Notes: generated by a model from the letters alone, not told the origin. A stretch of 64,000 nucleotides of DNA from Hypholoma sublateritium FD-334 SS-4 (GCA_000827495.1 KN817540.1:190480-254479); one strand, 5' to 3'. Positions 1-13,299 are shown, numbered from the stretch's first letter. Numbers and translations are program-made.

Positions 1-1234
1 CTCCCGTTGACGGCGTGCTTTGGCCTCCAACTGGGCTTTCTGAATTTCAGCTGCATTTTTTCTCTCCTGGCATTCAAGTTCGAGCTTCTGACGTTTGAGT
101 TCAATCTGAGCCATACGTAGTTCATGTTTCTGAGCTGCCGTGAGAGCATTGCTGTCACTGGAACTGTCTGAGTCGTACTCCGCTCGAATACGTTTGCGCT
201 TATTGATTTCCTTCTTGACCTTTCCGGTTGTCCTGTGAATAATATGGGAGTTACAAAGTAATTGTTAGCGCAAGAATTCGTGAAGAAGCCTGGTTTACTA
301 GCCTCGGTTCAGCTGGCGGTAGAGCTACCTTTTCTTCGTCAATTTCGTCAGACATCGAGGACTTGATTCTTGGTGGCGTGTCCTCTACGACAATAATATT
401 CTCCTAAACGAAGCATATGATGTCAGTGATATTTTTGCGTAGCAGTACAACTTCGTTCACATGAGAACTCTTCGTCGCCATCACTGCCTTTCCGGTGCCA
501 CTAAGTTTGCGTTTGCGGGTCATCATTGCAACGGGCTCAACAACTAGTACGTGATCCGAGTCCTCTTCGCCGTCCTTTGCCTCACAGTACTGATTGAAAT
601 ACGGTATGGTCCTCCAATAAACGTGAAGTCGGCTCCACTCCGGAAATTCATCTTCCATGAGCTGCTCTTGTTAATTGGTATTATGAGTTCAATAAGCTGA
701 GGAATCAGGATCTATGGAATTACTCACCGATCTTCTTGTGTAGCGCACTGCCCACTTTGATATCTACGTACCGCGAATTGGATGCAACGGGTCCTATTTT
801 GCTGTTAAACTTCCTGTATTTCTTCTTCCATCTATTGGACATATATCAGACACGTTCGATTAATTAATGCAAGGGAAAAACTCAACTGATTCCTAATGTG
901 GTCGACCACTACCTTTCCAAAATACGCAGGATCTTCTTCGACGCGCCGACGCAGTGCAGGGTTGGCGTCACAAGAGAATATGGCCACCGCCGCCCTAATC
1001 CCACATGCTTTTTTCGTGAGTGTGGTGACATTCGCGTTATCCTTCAAGGAAGAAAATAGGGCGTTCCTCTCCTTCTTATTGTAATCGAGCCAGTCCATCA
1101 GGCGAATGCCTTTGGTAGGATCTGTGGTCCAGTTAACTATGCAATCTGCAAAATCCATTCGATTTAGTGTATGGCGTGCCACACAGGGAAATGTTGAGCT
1201 TCCCTTGAGTCTCTTCTCGAGATCGACGCGGCAT
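1..1234 (-). CDS. SANT-like/coiled-coil family protein, member A (cut by left edge)
   Basis: Function unknown; first of seven paralogues here. Exons (minus): 1234-1183, 1145-887, 831-728, 666-452, 403-303, 232-1 and onward past the edge. Domains seen: an N-terminal block with MDWLDYNKKERNALF and TKKACGIRAAVAIF, then KYRKFNSKIG, then FPEWSRLHVYWRTIPYFNQY, then a SUMO-interacting-motif-like IIVVEDTP, then a Glu/Lys/Gln-rich coiled coil that runs to the window edge. The helical N-terminus resembles Myb/SANT-like trihelix DNA-binding domains of fungi (inference, no residue-level proof). Intron phases match the other members. The intron after exon 5 appears to use a GC donor (CCGAG|GCTAGT). It lies about 550 bp downstream of LCB2 copy 1 on the same strand. 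Confidence 0.75.
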
Positions 1235-1784
1235 GGCACGTCGAGGACCTGGATTTTGAGGCCTACAGGGAGAGTTGGAACGGTAGAGATGCATGAATTA
1301 GAAGTGATTGTAATCGTACACGCCCGGATCGATGCGGCCAGATAGCTATTGTATCAAAGAAGCTGGCCGATGGAGAGTTTATCACGAAGACTTTCGAAGA
1401 TGTTTTATCACGGAAACGATAGGGTCATTTCCTAAAATATACCAGGCGTTTGCAATTCTACGTGGAGAGATAAGCTGTTTATTTCGCTAGTTTCAAATAT
1501 CCTAAACTCAGACATGAAGAAACGCTTCAACACTTTGCTTGAAAACTCGACGCCTCCATTTTTTGTGTAAATGCGCCATTGCCTAGATGTCTACATATGG
1601 AGCACGCCAACTGAAGCACAGTTTGTATATCGGGTGTGTACTACGCCAAATAGACCGCTAAATAATTCAAAGACCACCACATATTGCCCCAAAAAAAGAT
1701 AAAGAAAGGAAAGGGTAGAAGTACAAAAAGAATGGGTTTGATCCTATGCTTGCAGCCCGCATCGGACTGGACAAGCGTTAGCGC
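1235..1784. other. intergenic, LCB2 copy 1 to member A
   Basis: AT-rich spacer holding the 3' end of LCB2 copy 1 and the promoter of member A. No conserved ORF or repeat seen. Confidence 0.5.
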
Positions 1785-4700
1785 TTATATACACCCGAGT
1801 TCCTTTGCACGTAGCACGCATTCTTCTACGGTCCACCGTCCGCCAGCTGGGCGTCCGTGCTTTAGGTCAAGTACTTCCCCAATCTCGTCGCACGCGCGCA
1901 GAACCGTATCGATGTCTTCCTTTGTGTGCGCCGCGCTCACGCAGAACCTCACGCGCCCTGTCAGCAGTGACGTCGCCGGATACGCGACGACGACAATGAC
2001 AATCGGCAGTACGCGTGCGCGCATCATGTATCGGAACAAATTCATCTTCCCCGGGTTGAACAGCAGCAACGGAACGATTGGGGAGGCCGGGTGTCCGTAC
2101 GTAATGAAGCCGAGCTTCCTGAGCGCGGTGTGCATGTAGCGCGCATTGAAAGCAAGACGGCGTAGACGCTCGTTGCCTTCGGCCCCGGACGCGAGAGCAG
2201 GCGGGAGGTGGAGCCAACCGGGGAGTGCGCTCGGGGGAACGGGGCCGGGATGGTGGTACTCGCCGTCAGTGATCGCCTTGACGGAACCATCCGCAGCGCC
2301 CTGGATACCCATAATGCTCGCCATACTCGCGATGATCTGCATGATGACGGGCGGTGGCATCGCCTCCGCGTATGGACTCGCATGTCCATACACGCGCAGC
2401 CTGTCAATGAGGGTTTTGTCACCCGCGATGTATCCGCCGGCGGCACCGAAGCTCTTCGTGAACGTGCCCATGAGGATATCGATGCTGCGGGGATCGACGC
2501 CAAAGAAGTCCGCTACGCCGCGGCCGTGGGGGCCTAGGGCCCCGATGGAGTGTGCCTCGTCGACGTAGAGATAAAACTATGCCACGGGTCAGTAACAACA
2601 TAAGTTTCGTGCGACAAATTAAGCACCTTGTATTTCTTCTTCAGCTCCAAAAGGGTCGGAATGTCCGCCATCGTGCCCTCCATGCTGTACAGCCCCTCCA
2701 CAACGACAAGGATCTTCTTCCAAGGACGGTGAATCTTGGGCTGACCCTGGCTTATGACTTCGCGTAGCAGGCTCTCCAGACTTTTCATGTCGTTGTGCTT
2801 GAACAGTCGCACCTCCGCGCCGCTGATGCGTACCCCAAACCGGATGGAAGCGTGGTTATACTCGTCTGAAATGACGAGGCAGCCCTTGCTCACGAGCGCA
2901 GGGATGTATGTCGAGTTGGTCGCGAAACCCATCGAGCTGATCAGTGCGTCCTCCTTGCCGACAAACTTCGCTACTAGCGCTTCCGCCTTGTACAAGAGCT
3001 CGCCAGCGCCACTCTCAAGGCGTGAGCCAAGCGCCCCGATGTTGTACCGCTTGATCGCCTCTTCGACGGCGTCCGCGCAACCGCCGCTGCCCTGCGCAAA
3101 TCCGAGGTAGTTGTACGATGAGACATTGAGCGCTCGCGTGCGTGTTCCGGTGAGGATCTGCGTGTTGTTGTAATCAGGGGAGATACGGTCGAGGACCAAT
3201 ATCGTGCGCCCCGCAACGCCGGTGGTGGGCTGCGAAAAGCACTCGTCCATGCGCATCTTCATGCGGCGTGTGTAGAATGAGTCGAAGTCCGAGGTGACCG
3301 GCGCCCATCCCTGCAATATAAAGTCAGTGTTCGTTGCAGAGTGAAGGCGAGGCAGAAGAATTTAGGAAGGGGAGATAAAAAAGTAGAAGAAATAAGTTTT
3401 CAGCTGCGTAGTATGGTGAGGACCAGGTCTTTCAAAAGAAGGCGCTATTATCCAGTACACAGCCTCGACACAGCCATCCCCCAGAGGCTATACTGGATTA
3501 AAAATATGGCAAATGAAAGGAAGAAAACCCCAAATAGCAAGCGTCTGCCGGCGGGTCGATTACGATGCAGGACAAGCCGACATTGGTGACATCCAGAAAT
3601 AACAAACACGAAACAGTCTAAGAACGGAGCACCTTGCTCCGGAAGGCGGAGCGCAGACCGAAAAAGATCCTAGAATCTGCAAGTTATAAAAAAGCAGGCC
3701 TAGAAATAGAGACAGTTGCTGCGCCTAAATAAGCTGACGGAGCATAGATTGTTCAGGACGAGAACTGATGAGGCAGATGCACACGCCAGAAATAGGAGTG
3801 AAAGAGGAGTGACAGAAAAGCGCAGTCAGGCTTCCCAGGAAGCACTGCGCGTGAACATAATAGCCGTAAAAGAAATGTGGACCGGGCAGAGAATTCGAGG
3901 CTGTCGGAGCAAAGACATAAACAGGAGACTTGAACAAGAGCGCTGCTTGAAGGGCAGGAGAAGCTGCAAATGCAGCGGAAATATAGCTAGATGCTAGTAT
4001 TGCCGCGATAGCAATCATAGATGTATAGAAAACCAAATTGCGAAATGCGCCTTCGGACCGCCCATTTCAAGACAAAATAAGCGCAGGCTTAATATTGAAA
4101 ATAGTGGCAATAAAGAGGATCCCATGCACGAAGATGCATTCCACGGCGCGCAGTGCACGGATGTGATAGGAGGTAGCAAATAAATATAGCAAGCGAGTAA
4201 GCGAGGAAAGGACCAAAAATAGAAAGGCTCTCGCCAAAAATAGGACCGGTGCCCCGGCGACGACGAAAGGCCCGATTGATGATCAACAGAACAAGCAAGA
4301 TAAAGGGAGAGGCACCAGCGCCCAGCGGTGCTATGTCTAACCAAAGCGGAAAAGAATGAAAATGATTGCGAATCTTGCGCTGTGGGTCCTCTTTTGCGAA
4401 TATAAATGCCGGCGGAAAACGGAAGGAAGGCAGTATTATGAATAGGACGTGGGCAAAAGAGCACTGAGAAGGTCTTCCCGATGGATGGGAAAAGCACCAC
4501 GGAGCAAGCGTAGGAAGCAGAGACGAGGGATAGCCACATGGAGAGAGACATATTGAAAAGGTGCTGCGCGAGAATGAGTTCCGCACGCAGCCAGAGGCCA
4601 AAAATAGAGTGCAGCAGTAATGTTGCGAGCAAAGACGCGAAACGACATCACGACGAAGCAAGATTGATCGAAGAAGAATGAATGTAAGATGGAATGTCAG

Positions 4701-5253
4701 AAACACTCACGTCTCTGGGGATCAAGTGCTGGAAGCTCGCCGGGTTGAAGTGCTTGCCCATGAAGTCGCGCAGATGTCCAAGGACGAGTACGATGATGTA
4801 GCTCATGTACGCTGATATTACGACATAATAAGGAGGATCTTGTTCGACATGGGCTGGCAGTGGGGTTCCTGGGGGGTGCATGCTTGTTGTGCGGAAGTCG
4901 GAGTTCGCGCAGTGGCCGAATTCTGTGTGAAGAGTGGTGAATACTTGTCCTGAAGTAGGCGGGTTGAGAGGCAGGAAGAGGCCATCATTCGCGAGCTCAG
5001 CGGGGTCAGTGACTATGGTGCTCTCGGAGCAACTGGTAGTCGAGGACGATATAGATAGAGCTGGAGTTGATGTAGATGACGAGGTACTGCGGGAGCGGGC
5101 ACGGGCAGAGGCGTCTGCCTGCGAGAGAGCTGTGAGGTAAGAAGCAGCATCAACGGGAAGAATAGGTTTGGTGGAACGTTTTTTGAAGATAGAGGTCGTC
5201 TGAGGGTGCTTGTTGAGAGCCATGGGTGATGGGAGGGGAGATGTGAATGGCAT
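1785..5253 (-). CDS. LCB2: serine palmitoyltransferase subunit 2, copy 1
   Basis: PLP-dependent alpha-oxoamine synthase subunit that, with LCB1, condenses serine and palmitoyl-CoA to 3-ketodihydrosphingosine at the ER, the first step of sphingolipid synthesis. Exons: 5253-4711, 3310-2627, 2576-1785; 672 residues with all phases closed. Visible marks: an N-terminal hydrophobic segment (YYVVISAYMSYIIVLVLGH) before HLRDF, the LCB2 signature SSYNYLGFAQ, YVDEAHSIG, and GTFTKSFGAAGGYIAG with the Schiff-base lysine near residue 450. The start is set by the N-terminus SPMALNK, shared by all three copies with a short preceding MPF/MPP. Intron 1 is about 1.4 kb, unusual for this genome. LCB2 is usually single-copy in fungi; three are present here. 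Confidence 0.93.
3311..4710 (-). other. 1.4-kb intron of LCB2 copy 1
   Basis: The intron opens GTGAGT and ends TTGCAG. It holds several overlapping open frames on the minus strand with no recognisable domain. On the plus strand it is purine-rich and repeats short A-rich words such as AAAAATAGGA and AAAAATAGA at roughly 100-bp intervals. The same intron is 110 nt in copy 2 and about 1.42 kb in copy 3. Confidence 0.7.
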
Positions 5254-7457
5254 TATAAGGTTGTAGCCTCTGCGGCAGTAAATGGTGCCCACATAGATGT
5301 AACAAGGAGGTAAGTATTAAATAATTGTCGGTGCGCAGTATGTAAGCTTGCGGGCTATTCCTGTGTCTGTGGCCAGAATTTAATTATATCTTTGAGCTCG
5401 CCGTCATTCTGACTTACTTTGGAACACACACTAGGCTTTATCAACGGCGCATATGTATAGGTCGAAACCGGAACCCACCGCCTTGCTCTTTCTTCTTGGA
5501 GAATCAGGTGCATGCATACACACGATTCCCCAGGGCGCACACCCGGGAGGCTGATCAGCTCTGAGATTCAGGAATCCCGGTATCCCGCGGTGTACCCTTC
5601 CAAAGAATCGACATTTACAGCATCTGTCCCCGGATCGTGGCGCTATACAGTTCACTAAGCGTAAGTAATCCTGATACGGCATCGTGAAGGTCCAGAACAG
5701 TGCAGCTTCTCATCGATAGAGAGGGTGCTACGTCATAAGAGGGTTAGCCGGAATAGGGACGATGCAGATCAAGCAACGCACGGCGCACGTAGGATTTGGC
5801 CAGTACGCTCGACACGTGTAAGCCCGCCGCATGCCAAGCTCACGGTTTCCGTCCTGTTGCACACTTGCTTGCTTGCAAGTCACGGCCAATGTAGAGCCTT
5901 GCGTTAGGTCCAGGAGCCGTAAGAATGGTCGTTTAGGTACATAGTGTTCCGTCTTCATTGTTCCAAAAAAATGGAACGCTCGACGTCGCGTTCCCAGCTT
6001 CAGGGTATCGTCCACACCATCCAAACCAGGTAGAGCGTACTTCGTCTATTTGAAATTGCAGAGGGTTGGTGGGTGGATTTTCGGTGGGTATGGGGCCTCT
6101 TCTACTGCTGCCCGCCGCGTAATGCAGTATGAACTTGAGTCGTGGTCAATGCCAGCGCACTGATTGCCGGCGAGTACTGACACCCTGTCGCATGTATCGC
6201 ATTGCAGTTGATCGACGTGTAGGATATAGCGTATTGTCGTCAGGAAAGATGGTGACCATTTACCAGCTGTCCGTTCGGAGTCGGCGATTTGACGGTGTGC
6301 GCACTGCACACCACGTTGCGTTGAACCGCAAATTTTGAGAAATGCTGGGATCCAAATACCCGGCATGTTCCGCAACCTTGCCGACGGTCGACTTGACTTG
6401 TAGTAATTTGCCACAAGCGTGCACAAACGTCTCCAATCTCTGGATGGTACCCATGTATTGAATTTTCTGCTGTGATTGGATATGTGCACGGTAATTCGAC
6501 GCAATCATAATCGCCCACTTCCAGATTCCCATTCGAAGCCAATTACGGAACAATTCGGCGGTTCTGGCGGCTTCCAATGTTTTGCTCTCCGCGGTGCAGG
6601 ACTTAGCGGGAGCACGAGCAGCACACACCACCCGCGGCATCTTATAAAGCATAAATGTAGATGTTCCAGTACCGTCCCGCCCGGGCGAGAAGTGGGAGTA
6701 TGTTACCATTTCCGGGGGACTGTGGTCTACTGTGGTACCTTCCCGAGAGCACAATGTACGTACACATGTTCGGCTCCAAACTGTCAATAGCGTTACTGAA
6801 GCACTCTAGAGCTCGCTGAGCCGCCGGCAGCAGCACCTACATACACGTGTCCGCGATCGAGAACTCTATAATGTGACTATGCTACGGGCCACATGAGCGA
6901 GGAGGATTATGGCCGCCACCGAAAAGCCCGAAGGTGCGTGTACTAAATAGATCAGGCGTGATTAGTATCTACTGAAAGACGAAGTACGGAACGCACTGCG
7001 GGTATGAAAGGGTTCAGATTCTTTACGTCTCCCAGGGGGCGCAGCGGCTGCGCACTGAGGCGCACTGGCTGCGGCACTGTTGTCGGCGTCGACGGTCAAG
7101 TAAAAGTTGAGCGCTATCACTAGATATGCGTTGAAACCAAATCGTTGCGGGACCAGCGTCAACCAGTCGAATACGGTGCGGTACGGCTCGTTTTGCTTAG
7201 CTGCGCACGTATCGACCAGCGTGCGCCTCCGCGATATGTCGGCAACTAAATATGTACTGGGTGGGTTAATCCTCACCGTTGTCTGCATTCAATCTGCAGT
7301 CGGAAAAGTAATCAGATCTCTTAGGCAATACTTACAATCACTTTATACTTGTTATGTAAAGACCAAAAGCAAACAATTATCACAGAAACAATGCCTGCTC
7401 ATATTAATGGGTCAACAAGAAATGATATCTCCTACTCGAAAACTCCAGACATTCCTC
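5254..7457. other. 2.2-kb intergenic, upstream of LCB2 copy 1
   Basis: Holds the LCB2 copy 1 promoter and the 3' flank of member B. Overlapping minus-strand frames at 6046-6836 (longest 175 codons) have no recognisable domain or splice context and are not called. No tRNA, inverted repeat or tandem array was seen. Confidence 0.4.
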
Positions 7458-8789
7458 TCAGATTCCTCTTGCGCCGCGCCTCGTGGAAGCAGTATCTCCA
7501 TTTCCCCCAACTGCATCAATGTTGAATCCTTCATTTGCAAATGCTATAAGTTTCATTCTTATTTCGTGCTTTTCGACCTGGAGCCGTGCGTCGGCGTCGA
7601 TCTGAGCCTGCTGCATGATTAGGGCTTTCTTCTTTTCCAGACACGCCAGCTCGAGTTTCCGTTGTTTGACTTGAATTTTCGCCATTGCCAATTTGTGGTG
7701 CTGTACTGTGGTGAGACTAACACAATTATCATCGGTATCTGAGCTGCTGTCTGAGTCGTCTGAGCTCCCGTGAAAGTCTGATAGGGTACGCTTGTTGCCT
7801 CGTCGATCACTATCAGATAGTTTGCGGCGGTGATTCTCGGTGGTCCTACAGAAATTCTATACTTAGAGAGTGTATATAAACAAGAGTGTATGGCTCACGA
7901 GAAGGCACCTGGGCGCGCAATATCCACGCTATAGTCGGGAGACCCGCGCCCGGAAGAGATGCCGCTTGGATCTCTAGGACTCACCCATATAAGATCATTT
8001 TCGGTATCTCTCGGTCGCGGACGGAGTCTGTTCTGTGTCGATAGATATGGCGTCTTGCTAGCGCTGGAGGTCGGCATAGACGCTTTGTCCTCAATCATAA
8101 CCATTTCTCGGGTTGAAGTACTATGAGAGCTGCAAAACTGATTATAATATGGCAGCGTTCTCCAGTAGACATGGAGGCGACGCCACGCCGGAAAGTTCAT
8201 TTCGTGCATCAATTTATCTATTATGAGTTCATGTTTCAATTCTATGTACCCGTGATAAACGCAGGGCCCAGAATTTACTCACCAACTTTTCTAAGCAAAG
8301 CACTGTCCGCCGAAATTTCGGAGTGCTGCATGTTGGAGACAGCGCGCCCTATTCTTCGATTGATCTTCTGGTATTTCTCTCTCCACCTGCATTCCAACCC
8401 CAATGGTGAGTACTCAGCGAGCGACATGATTCTGCACAAAAATACGGGTCGACTGACTTGCCTCTGATAACGTCACCGGTGACACTCCCATAATGCTCCG
8501 GGTTAGCCAGGGCTTTTTTCTGGATTTCAGTGTCCTTGTCTGCCGCGAACACAACGGCAGCTGCTCGCATCGCACAGATGGACTTGTTCAGTCTGCCCGG
8601 TATATTTCTGAGCTGGCCTCTCTGTGAGAACAACACCGTTCGCTCCTTTGGGTGTGTGTCAATCCAGTCTAGCAAGAGTTGCTCCCGTCTCCAGGTCCAT
8701 TCTACTGTGTGCCTTGTGGCTGGGACCCAGGGTATGTTCAGCCATAGTAATCATTTTTAAAAAAACTCCTGACGTTTTTCAAGTGGCAT
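7458..8789 (-). CDS. SANT-like/coiled-coil family protein, member B
   Basis: Function unknown. Exons: 8789-8774, 8704-8458, 8386-8283, 8217-7899, 7845-7458; 357 residues, all phases closed. First exon is 16 nt. Order of blocks: LLLDWIDTHPKERTVLF and a RAAAVVFAAD helix, then KYQKINRRIG, then FPAWRRLHVYWRTLPYYNQF, then EMVMIEDK (SUMO-interacting-motif-like), an acidic Ser/Asp stretch (SSDDSDSSSDTDD) and a coiled coil rich in Lys, Gln and Glu ending in KHEIRMKLIAFA. The coiled coil and the preceding acidic tract are fused in one exon, unlike member F. The gene lies downstream of LCB2 copy 2 on the same strand, repeating the copy 1/member A arrangement. Confidence 0.75.
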
Positions 8790-9698
8790 GAGCGGGGAAT
8801 GTGCGTTTTGCCCTGTTTCTTCCCCTTGTTTTGCCCGCTTCCTTCCCGCTACGTCTGAATTGATTTCGAGTGTATGCTATTAGTTGCTGGGGATGGCTGA
8901 AGAGTAAAGAAAGAAACGCAGATATTTTACTCGAGGCTTACTTATAAAGGCGGAGATATGATGCAGACGTCTGCCATAGGGTGCCTCAGTGCGTGGATCC
9001 TTGCTCAGATTTCTCTTAATTGAGTTTAAGCTATTTCGTAGAATTTGGCAGGTCGCAAGCTATTTGAAATAAACTGATGCTTCGGTGGCTACATCGACTT
9101 GTTATTCGGCTCTGTTGGTGCTGTTTTGGGAAACCTGGAGTTATATGAATTCCTTCATGAACACTAGATGAGGCGCGCGGTAATTAAACCTAGAACTCCG
9201 TCTCACAAATCATGAAGAGAATGGCACGTTTGACGCTACGGGTAGGCTAAGAAACTAAACATAATAAAACACGCGATTGAGACAGTTAGCGCCGCAAGTG
9301 TCAGGCATATGAATATTTCCTCAGTAAACCTATGTCGGAAAAATCTAAATCAGTATATCAGCTTTTTATGCGACTGATGAATTGATGTCCGCAGGTTTAT
9401 TACATATAGGCGCTTGTGCTGATGATGAGCGCTTGATTGGGGCTACTCATAAGGGCCTCTAGACAACATACCAGGACTGTATCATTTCACATCACCTACT
9501 AATACCCTTGATAGGACTTTTCCAACGCGCTTGGCGGATGAAAATCACTGAACCAGGACTGATATAATTGTGGTCTTCATCAAGTTCAGATCTGGCCATT
9601 TATGCCAATCTCGATCTTTCTGACAGATAATACAATAGCAATAACAATAAATAACAATTTACACTGTCCCCGAAAGCAAGAAATAGCACCAGCCCCGC
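8790..9698. other. intergenic, LCB2 copy 2 to member B
   Basis: AT-rich, about 0.9 kb, with many stop codons in all frames. No feature recognised. Confidence 0.5.
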
Positions 9699-11858
9699 TC
9701 ACGCAGATCCCAGATCCACCGCACGCTGCGTGCACTCCTCCACCGTCCACCTTTCCTCAAGCGCGCACCCATGCTTCAGATCGAGTAGGTCCCCGATCTC
9801 ATCACATGCTCTGAGCACCTCGTCCACATCCTCTTTCGTGTGCGCTGCGCTCATGCAGAACCGCACGCGCCCCGTCGTGAGCGACGTCCCCGGGTACGCA
9901 ACGACAACCACCACAATCGGCAGCGCGCGCGCACGCATAAGGTGGTGGAACAGACTCAATTTTCCCAGATTGAACAGCAGCAGCGGCACAATCGGCGACG
10001 CGGGGTGCCCGTACGTGATGAATCCGAGCCTCTTAAGCGCCTTATGCATATAGCGCGAATTGAACGCCAATCGCTTAAGGCGCTCCGCGCTCTCTGCGCC
10101 TGACGCGAGCTCCGGCGCAAGGCGCAGCCACGCGGGGAGTGCAGACACCGGTGCAGGGCCGGGGTGGTGGTACGTGCCGTCGGCCACGCCAGGAGCGGCA
10201 CCCTGCACGCCCATGATGCTCGCCATGCTCGCTATGATCTGTGCGATGACGGGCGGCGCCATCGCCTCGGCGTAAGGGCCGGACTGCCCATGCACGCGCA
10301 GGCGGTCGACGAGCGCCTTGCTACCCGCGATGTAGCCGCCCGCGGCGCCGAAGCTCTTCGTGAAGGTCCCCATGAGGATGTCGACGCTGCGCGGGTCCGC
10401 GCCAAAGAAGTCGACGACGCCGCGCCCGTGTGGGCCCAGCGCGCCGACGGAGTGCGCTTCGTCGATGTAGAGGTAGAACTGCAGTGCGTGACGCGGGCGG
10501 TTAGCAATGTCAGGTGAGATTCAGCGAAATGCTCGCTTTGTATTTCCTCTTGAGCGCGAGCAGCACGGGAATGTCGGACATCGTGCCCTCCATGCTGAAG
10601 AGCCCCTCGACGATCACCATGATCTTCTTCCACGGCCGGTGCGTCTTAGGCTGGCCCTGGCCGATCACCTCGCGCAGCAGCGCCTCGAGGTTTGCCATGT
10701 CGTTGTGCTTGAACATCCGCACGTGCGCGCCGCTGACGCGCACTCCGAAGCGGATCGACGCGTGGTTCAGCTCGTCCGAGATGACGAGGCAGCCCTTCCC
10801 CACGAGGGCGGGGATGTACGTCGAATTCGTCGCGAAGCCCATCGAGCAGATCATCGCGTCCTCCATGCCGACGAACTTGGCGACCAGCGCCTCCGCCGTG
10901 CCGAGCAGGTCGCTAGCGCCGCCCTCGAGCCGCGAGCCGAGCGCCGCGATCCCGTACCGCCTGATGGACTCCTCGACGGCGTCGGTGCACCCGCCGTCGC
11001 TCTGCGCGAAACCTAGGTAGTTGTACGACGACACGTTGAGCGCGAGCGTGCGCGTGCCGGTGAGGATCTGCGTGTGGTTGTAGTCCGGTGACATGCGGTC
11101 GAGGAGCATGATGGTGCGCCCAGCGACGCCTGTAACGGGCTGCGTGAAGCACTGGTCGATGCGTGTTTTGAGGCGGCGCGTGTAGAACGAGTCAAAGTCC
11201 GAGTTCAGCGACGCGTAGCCCTGAAACAGGACGTCAGCGCGGGCGATGGGGCCTTGTGGAAACGACCCCGGGTAAAGCAAAATAAAAAGTGGGAGACCAA
11301 AACGGCGCGCGCGAGCCTCAGGCGACTCACATCTCTGGGCATGAGATCCCTGTAGCTTGCAGGGTATACACGCTTCCCCACAAAGTCGCGCACGTGGCCA
11401 ATGACAATAAGGATGAGATAGCTGATGTACGTCGAGAAGAGGATGTAATATGGTGGATCCTGTTCCAAGCTCGGAGGGAGCGGGATGCCTATAGGATGGA
11501 AGCTGGTTGTGCGGAATGTGGGCTCCGCGCAGTGGCCAAACTCGGTATGCCTTGTCGTAAAGTTTTGCGCGGAAGTCGGCGGGCGCATTGGGAAAACAAG
11601 AGCTTCGCTGGCATTCACAGTGGCGTCGAGCGACTCCGTGTCCTCCAGCGAGGTGATAGAAGAAGACATTGAGAGGGCGGGGGTGGTCGTGAACGACTGT
11701 GCGATTCCCGTGCGCGCGCGTGCGGAGGCGTCTGCCTGAGACAAGGCGGCCAAGTAGGATGCGGCGGAGGCGGGGCTGACAGCGCGCTTCCTGAAAATGG
11801 AGGCAGTTTGGGAGTGTTTGCTGAGCGCCATGGGCGACGGAGGGCTGGGAGGGGGCAT
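9699..11858 (-). CDS. LCB2: serine palmitoyltransferase subunit 2, copy 2
   Basis: Second LCB2 paralogue. Exons: 11858-11331, 11220-10537, 10478-9699; 663 residues. The middle exon is exactly 684 nt, as in copies 1 and 3. The hydrophobic N-terminal segment, SSYNYLGFAQ, YIDEAHSVG and GTFTKSFGAAGGYIAG (lysine near residue 445) are intact. Intron 1 is only 110 nt, against about 1.4 kb in the other two, so this is the compact form. The second intron has a GC donor (AAATACAAA|GCGAGC) where copies 1 and 3 have GT; if it is not spliced, translation stops within 10 codons and loses the PLP-lysine exon. It is the most GC-rich and most divergent copy. Confidence 0.9.
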
Positions 11859-13299
11859 CACGGTAGTTTCTGACAAGTTTCGTGGCAGGAGGGAAGTGCG
11901 CAGCAACGGTATGTAGTTCGTCCGCTTGTGACGATCAACGCTCAAATGTATGGAGGGTGACTGATTGCCATCAATAAGGATAATATCCGCCCGAGATGAC
12001 AGAGTAGAAATTTGTTATATTTCAGTCATAAATGTGTTTGCGAATTGCCTGTTAGCCTTTGTTCTTCCACGAATATGAGCATCCGTGAGCATAAAGGTCA
12101 TAAAATAATGCGTACACGGCCGCCGGTACCTGCTGCACTAGTCTATCCGGTCAATGGACCATCGCTGTCGCCTCCACTCAACAAGCCGAGAGCGGCTTGC
12201 AATCCAACCAATCAGAGAACATGTCCCGTCCCGGGGGATTCAGTCTCAAGAGGCCAATTCGAGGCATGCAGTTAGGTGGGAGTGGATTGTGATGAAAGTA
12301 AGTATGGGGAAGGTCCAAGGTTGCCTGGGGCGTCGGACAATGCCGGAGGTCTTGGATGACATAAGTAATCAGGGGATCCTTCGCCGCCGTTGTTGCGCCG
12401 TTGTCTTGATTTTTCTTAACCACAGCGCCCGCGAGGACGACATGAACGCGCGAAGTGACGCCGCTGCGGATCGTGCGCCCGTGCAGTCAGTGCAGTAACG
12501 CGCCGAAAAGTAAGCGTCGCGTCAGAAGCGCGGGAGAAAGGTACTGTGAGTCCTGTCTGATCGTGAGCTGTCTTGCGAGCATAGGTCCGCTATGGGCTGT
12601 GAGTGATGGGAAAGCTCTGGGACAGCCAGCAACGAACGTACCGCTGGCGGAGATAGCTCTAGTGTTGTCGCATACTGACTGGTGTTTGAGCGTCGCGTAT
12701 AAATTAATAATATGCTTGTCTAACGCTCTCACCTTTTCGTACTCAGGGAATCGCGCATGTGCGGCCATCAAGAAGGAGTAAGGCTGAAAGGAAAATTGCC
12801 AACGACAGAACCTTGTATAGCCCTTGAACAAAAAAGAGAAGGTCCGGCTTAGTATCGGAAGTTGATACTCTTCGTGTATGTGCTTTAGAGCGCGACTAGA
12901 AGCCAAACCTACATTTACGAGTGCATATGCGTCTTATATGCATGCACTAACGAAACTCGATCAAAGGTTGCAGTGAGATAAGAGGAGCTCGTAAATACAT
13001 GGTGTATCGGGGGGGATCGGGGTAGGGGAGTGGAGGGAGCAAAGAACGCGTCGCGTTAAGCGAAGGGAATTAAATACCAAGTCCGCCCGGGGCCGGGGCC
13101 GGAACACCGGGATTGGAGGTATCGACCTTGGGGAAATATATCTCATTCGTACTTAAACAAGACCAGGATAACCATACTATTCAAGTGTACGAATACTAAG
13201 GACACAATGAGGTTATTACAATACTTTCGGTCACTGGTACAAGGCGTCCTCACGAAACACCCCGTCAGCCGGCGGCTGGTGATAGCCGCGCCACGGTTG
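11859..13299. other. intergenic, upstream of LCB2 copy 2
   Basis: Holds the LCB2 copy 2 promoter. A 139-codon minus-strand frame at 12487-12906 and plus-strand frames at 12154-12781 show no recognisable domain. A GC-rich palindromic-looking stretch (CCGGGGCCGGGGCCGG) lies near 13086. Confidence 0.4.

Noticed and set aside
4015..4706. Two overlapping 205-codon minus-strand frames
   Set aside because: They lie wholly inside the first intron of LCB2 copy 1, overlap each other in different frames and show no domain.
6046..6836. Minus-strand frames up to 175 codons between LCB2 copy 1 and member B
   Set aside because: No recognisable domain, no conserved start, no matching region near the other LCB2 copies.
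12487..12906. 139-codon minus-strand frame compared with the unknown family
   Set aside because: It lacks the DWxD, KYRxFN and WRLHxYWR blocks.
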